Positions 61,006 through 64,000 of a stretch of DNA of 64,000 bases are shown piece by piece. Source of the stretch: Bagarius yarrelli (Eukaryota; Chordata; Actinopteri; Siluriformes; Sisoridae); NCBI GenBank assembly GCA_005784505.1, contig VCAZ01000040.1:538501-602500 (forward strand), written 5' to 3'. The notes beneath the pieces were generated by a model, which worked only from the letters and a program-made list of their open reading frames with translations, was not told the DNA's origin and made no database searches. Made by a program: the position numbers and the translations under genes. Numbering within the stretch: the first letter of the stretch is position 1; the number at the start of each line of letters is the position of its first letter.

Positions 61006-61069
61006 AGGTCTGGAATAGCGCATTGAAAGAAACTGTTAGGTCTGGAATAGCGCATTGAAAGAAACTGTT
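61006..61069. repeat. perfect 32-bp tandem duplication
   Basis: Two identical adjacent copies (61006-61037 and 61038-61069), starting AGGTCTGGAATAGCGC and ending AGAAACTGTT. There are no differences between copies. Confidence 0.97.
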
Positions 61070-61071
61070 AC

Positions 61072-61222
61072 AAAGCGACTTCATTTATCTCTTTTATACA
61101 ACTAAGCAACTGTAGGTTAAGGGCCTTGCTCAGGGGCCCGGCAGTGGTAAATTGATGGTGCTGGGAATCGAACCGTGATCTTCCAATTAGCAGTCCAACA
61201 ATGCTGTGCTACCATTTCTCTC
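61072..61222 (-). mobile_element. tRNA-derived SINE, family 1
   Basis: On the minus strand: GGTAGCACAGCATTGTTGG, box B GGTTCGATTCCC, GAGCAAGGCCCTTAACC, then a truncated tail (ATAAATGAAGTCGC). Confidence 0.87.
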
Positions 61223-61225
61223 TTT

Positions 61226-61285
61226 TATGTGGTTGACATATTGGACATACAGTATGTGGTTATGTGGTTGACATAGTGGACATAA
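61226..61285. repeat. imperfect tandem duplication
   Basis: TATGTGGTTGACATATTGGAC is followed about 35 bp later by TATGTGGTTGACATAGTGGAC, directly after the SINE head. Confidence 0.85.
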
Positions 61286-62389
61286 CTAATGCATTAAAGG
61301 TTTGGCCACTTAAATGGTGTAATAATGAAGCTCTTTAATGGAATTTAAAATGTGAATGTGGACTTTATTAAATATTACGTTTGTTTAATAGCTATTATCC
61401 CGACATAATGGCTTCGGTGGACAAGTAACCCTGAAGTAAAACCCTAGCTGTGTATATGTGTGAATTATTCATATTTTAACAAATACTGGTTTCAAATGAA
61501 AGGTTACAGTATCTCAGATGTACATTATGTTAAAAGAAGAAGCCATAATTCTCATGCAATGCAATAAAACCACCATCGGTTCATGGCTACAGGTCGTAAT
61601 AAGACCTAAATGTCCTCTCCTTTATTACATTGGCTCACCTTTTTTTGAACTTGATGAATTGATTTTCTTTAACTGCCATATTTAGAGTTTAGATCTTAAA
61701 GAACTATTTTCAGAATTTTTACTGAGGGTCAGATTCCCCTTTTTAAAAGAAAGAGCAAATGTCCCAAAGCAATGATACTATCGTTGAAATTCAATCTCCA
61801 ATGTCAGGGACTAGGAAAAAATGATATTGTTAGTCAAGGGTGTTGTTCTCAGATCATTTGACATTGAATAGGAAACACTTGTGAAAAATATCCACATCTT
61901 CTAGTCTCTATTATTTTTTTCATTTTCAGTAATATTGTCATTTTTTCAATAGTATTTTATTGGTAATAAATGTGTGGTACGATGTTGTACTGTACTTTTT
62001 AAAGACCCTTGTTATACTGGACCAGTGACAGTATGGAAAATACAGGATATATCCTCAAGCTTGATATGCAGTGCACAGAATAACTGTTTACAGATGTCCA
62101 TTTGGAACAATGATCTCTTTGTGAATAACTTTCCAGATTTCTTTTCTTTTTGGGTGAATGTTCTGGCTTGTAACGTGTGTTTTTAAAGCGATTTTCAGGA
62201 TGTGGATAAATAATAAAACCCAGATCTGGGAAAAAACACCCCAGTTTTATAAAGTTGTTATTTACACTTTAGTTTGCATGTCAGACTGAGGAAGGTTAAT
62301 ATAAGGAAAAAACTTATAATATAAGAGGAAAAACAACAGTAATGCTAAAACCATCATCACAATCATTACTAAACATTCCTGTTTTAAGG

Positions 62390-62480
62390 TCAAATTCAAA
62401 TTTTTATTTGTCACATACATCATTATACACAGTACAACATGTAGTGAAACGGTCTTTACGACAATCCTATACAGAAAAGA
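62390..62480 (-). mobile_element. non-LTR retrotransposon tail fragment
   Basis: Sequence of the type CAAATTTTTATTTGTCACAT, then CATACACAGTACAACATGTAG and GTGAAACGGTC. This is a recurrent fish repeat read as the complement of a LINE 3' end. Only about 90 bp is present. Confidence 0.5.
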
Positions 62481-62503
62481 GGTAAAAAAACAAAACATAA
62501 AAG

Positions 62504-62578
62504 CATTCATTTATTTATTTATCTTCAATACCCGCTTATTCCCTAATTTGGGGTCATGGGGATCTACTGGAGCCTCTC
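62504..62578 (-). mobile_element. SINE family 2, 3' tail only
   Basis: On the minus strand only GAGGCTCCAGTAGATCCCC, the following GACCCCAAATTAGGG and a decayed (ATGA/AATA)n tail remain. It is the most strongly 5'-truncated family-2 copy. Confidence 0.75.
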
Positions 62579-64000
62579 TTAAAAAAAAAATCAGTTGAAT
62601 GAAAATATACAGAAAAATAGAATAGAATAAAAATTATATGTCTAAAAGCTCATCTCAAGAAACAGATCCATTTTTAATACCTTGTTGCTTCTATTTATTT
62701 ATTTAGTTTTATACGATACCTTTCTGTAGTACGATGTAATCTATTAAATTATTCTTTACAAAAACTGTACTAAGTTGAAATATTCACTGAAATTGTCTTC
62801 CTGTTTATGCATTTTTATATTGCATATTACCACCATACACCGACACTGATAGTCCTAGTAAAGTGCTGAATGTTCACCTGGATGGAAGAATCGCTGCCTA
62901 CGCAATGCCACCTTATACAGCACAAGCAGGAACCGGAGCTTATCATGAGCGATTTAGCCTTCACCTCTGTACCCCTAGATTATCCGAGGGGCACATTGGA
63001 ACCTTGGCTTCAGGCCGAAATGAGACACATGAGGAGAGGTGAAGGGAGGGAAGGAGAAGTGAAGCGGTGCTGAATACCTCAGTCCGTTCACATATCTTTA
63101 GAACCTCTTGATGTCATTATTTACAGCTTTTTCTCACTGAAAGAGATGCTTCTGGCGATGAACAAAACTCCTCATAGCCATAACAATACCATTAAATATA
63201 TTTTAATTTATATCAAAAACTCTAAAATAAGCATCTAAAACACTAAAAGCTAGTTTGGCTATATTAGTTAATTAGGATGCTTCCCCCTAAGGAGCTACAT
63301 GACCTTGGCTGTCATTGGATTTATGCTGAAATAAGCAAACTGTAAATGCACAATAAGTACAAAGCTTACTTGAAAAAACACAATCTAATTCTCTTTTGAC
63401 ATACAAGAGGACATTATGCTAACATCCTGAAAGTTTCAACAACTTGAAACGTTGTCATTACTCTAAAAAAACAGATAATTTTAGAGGTGTGGAATGTTTT
63501 AGCCTATCACGTAATAGAGTGGATAAGCACCACCTCCGCAGAAGAAGATACAGTACATCTGCTTTGACGTTGCTGTCTGTTTAGCTCCGCCCACCAATAG
63601 GTAAATGACATGAGTGGCATAAATGTAGAAATGTAAAAAGACGCTGCACAGTAATTTTTTGTGAACAAACCACCTTCCATCAGATCCCAACATTAGGAAA
63701 CAGTGTATTATTAGCTTTATTTCGAAGAAACTTCCAGAACGTGTCAGTAAAAGCTTGGTCATTTGTTCGCTGCATTTTGTTTGATTTCTCAAGAAGGCAA
63801 AATTTTCTGAGATTAAAAGAGGATGCTGTGCCGGGTCCACCGTATATATTGGAATTAACTGTTTTTATTAATGTCACGTGATCACTATTGCTTTGTGTGC
63901 AAAACTGTTATCTAATCATAGCAATGGTGTTTAATTTAACAACAATCACCTATGCAAACAGAGCGGTCTAATTAAGGGGTGAAAACAGGACAGAAACTAG
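62579..64000. other. gene-free flank
   Basis: AT-rich sequence with no recognised gene or repeat family. A short GC-richer patch lies at about 62870-63075. The minus-strand open frame at 63499-63840 has no recognisable domain. Confidence 0.6.

Noticed and set aside
63499..63840. 113-codon minus-strand open frame
   Set aside because: No domain and no splice or promoter evidence; it lies in AT-rich flank.

Overview
The window is vertebrate, almost certainly teleost, genomic DNA carrying the 3' half of one protein-coding gene, pax7, on the + strand, followed by about 29 kb of gene-free, repeat-rich flank. The call rests on five exons that join in frame. They encode the Pax3/7 linker, a paired-class homeodomain (Ser at homeodomain position 50), the Ser/Thr/Pro/Tyr-rich C-terminal region and the OAR tail ending in VETGQAY, which is diagnostic of Pax7 rather than Pax3. 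The repeats also point to a teleost: tRNA-derived SINEs with L2-type tails, Tc1/mariner derivatives and Tol2-like hAT ends. The AT-rich composition and SINE type would suit a catfish or another ostariophysan, but I cannot fix the species or decide between pax7a and pax7b.

Layout. 1-11863 is intron 4, in which no earlier exon could be recognised. Exon 5 (11864-12063) holds the acidic linker and homeodomain residues 1-46. Intron 5 is 6.5 kb. Exons 6 (18567-18732) and 7 (18810-19006) are separated by a 77-bp intron. Intron 7 is 11.3 kb, exon 8 is 30281-30530, intron 8 is 2.5 kb, and terminal exon 9 starts at 32992 with its stop codon at 33105-33107. A roughly 2-kb 3'UTR probably ends after an ATTAAA at 35080. 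The visible exons encode 309 residues; the paired domain and octapeptide lie upstream of the window. Reading through exon 8 into intron 8 adds only Ser-Glu before a stop.

Regulation. The 3'UTR has five canonical miR-1/206 seed matches within about 1.05 kb, consistent with known myomiR repression of Pax7 in muscle. Several moderately GC-rich, repeat-free blocks in introns 4, 5 and 7 and downstream (especially 42597-43160) look like conserved non-coding elements. That is inference from composition and motifs only.

Flank. From about 36 kb onward repeats become dense: a nested DNA element/LINE/SINE cluster, two SINE families with tRNA-like heads, a hairpin MITE, a deleted Tc1/mariner copy with long inverted repeats, a hAT-like element with Tol2-like termini, LINE 3' ends, and a TAACG/TAACA pentanucleotide array. 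I found no second gene, no structural RNA gene, no CRISPR array and no evidence of an undescribed system. The points most worth checking are the miR-1/206 site cluster, the lost exon-8 readthrough tail, the downstream conserved-element candidates and the sharp repeat-density boundary at the gene's 3' end.
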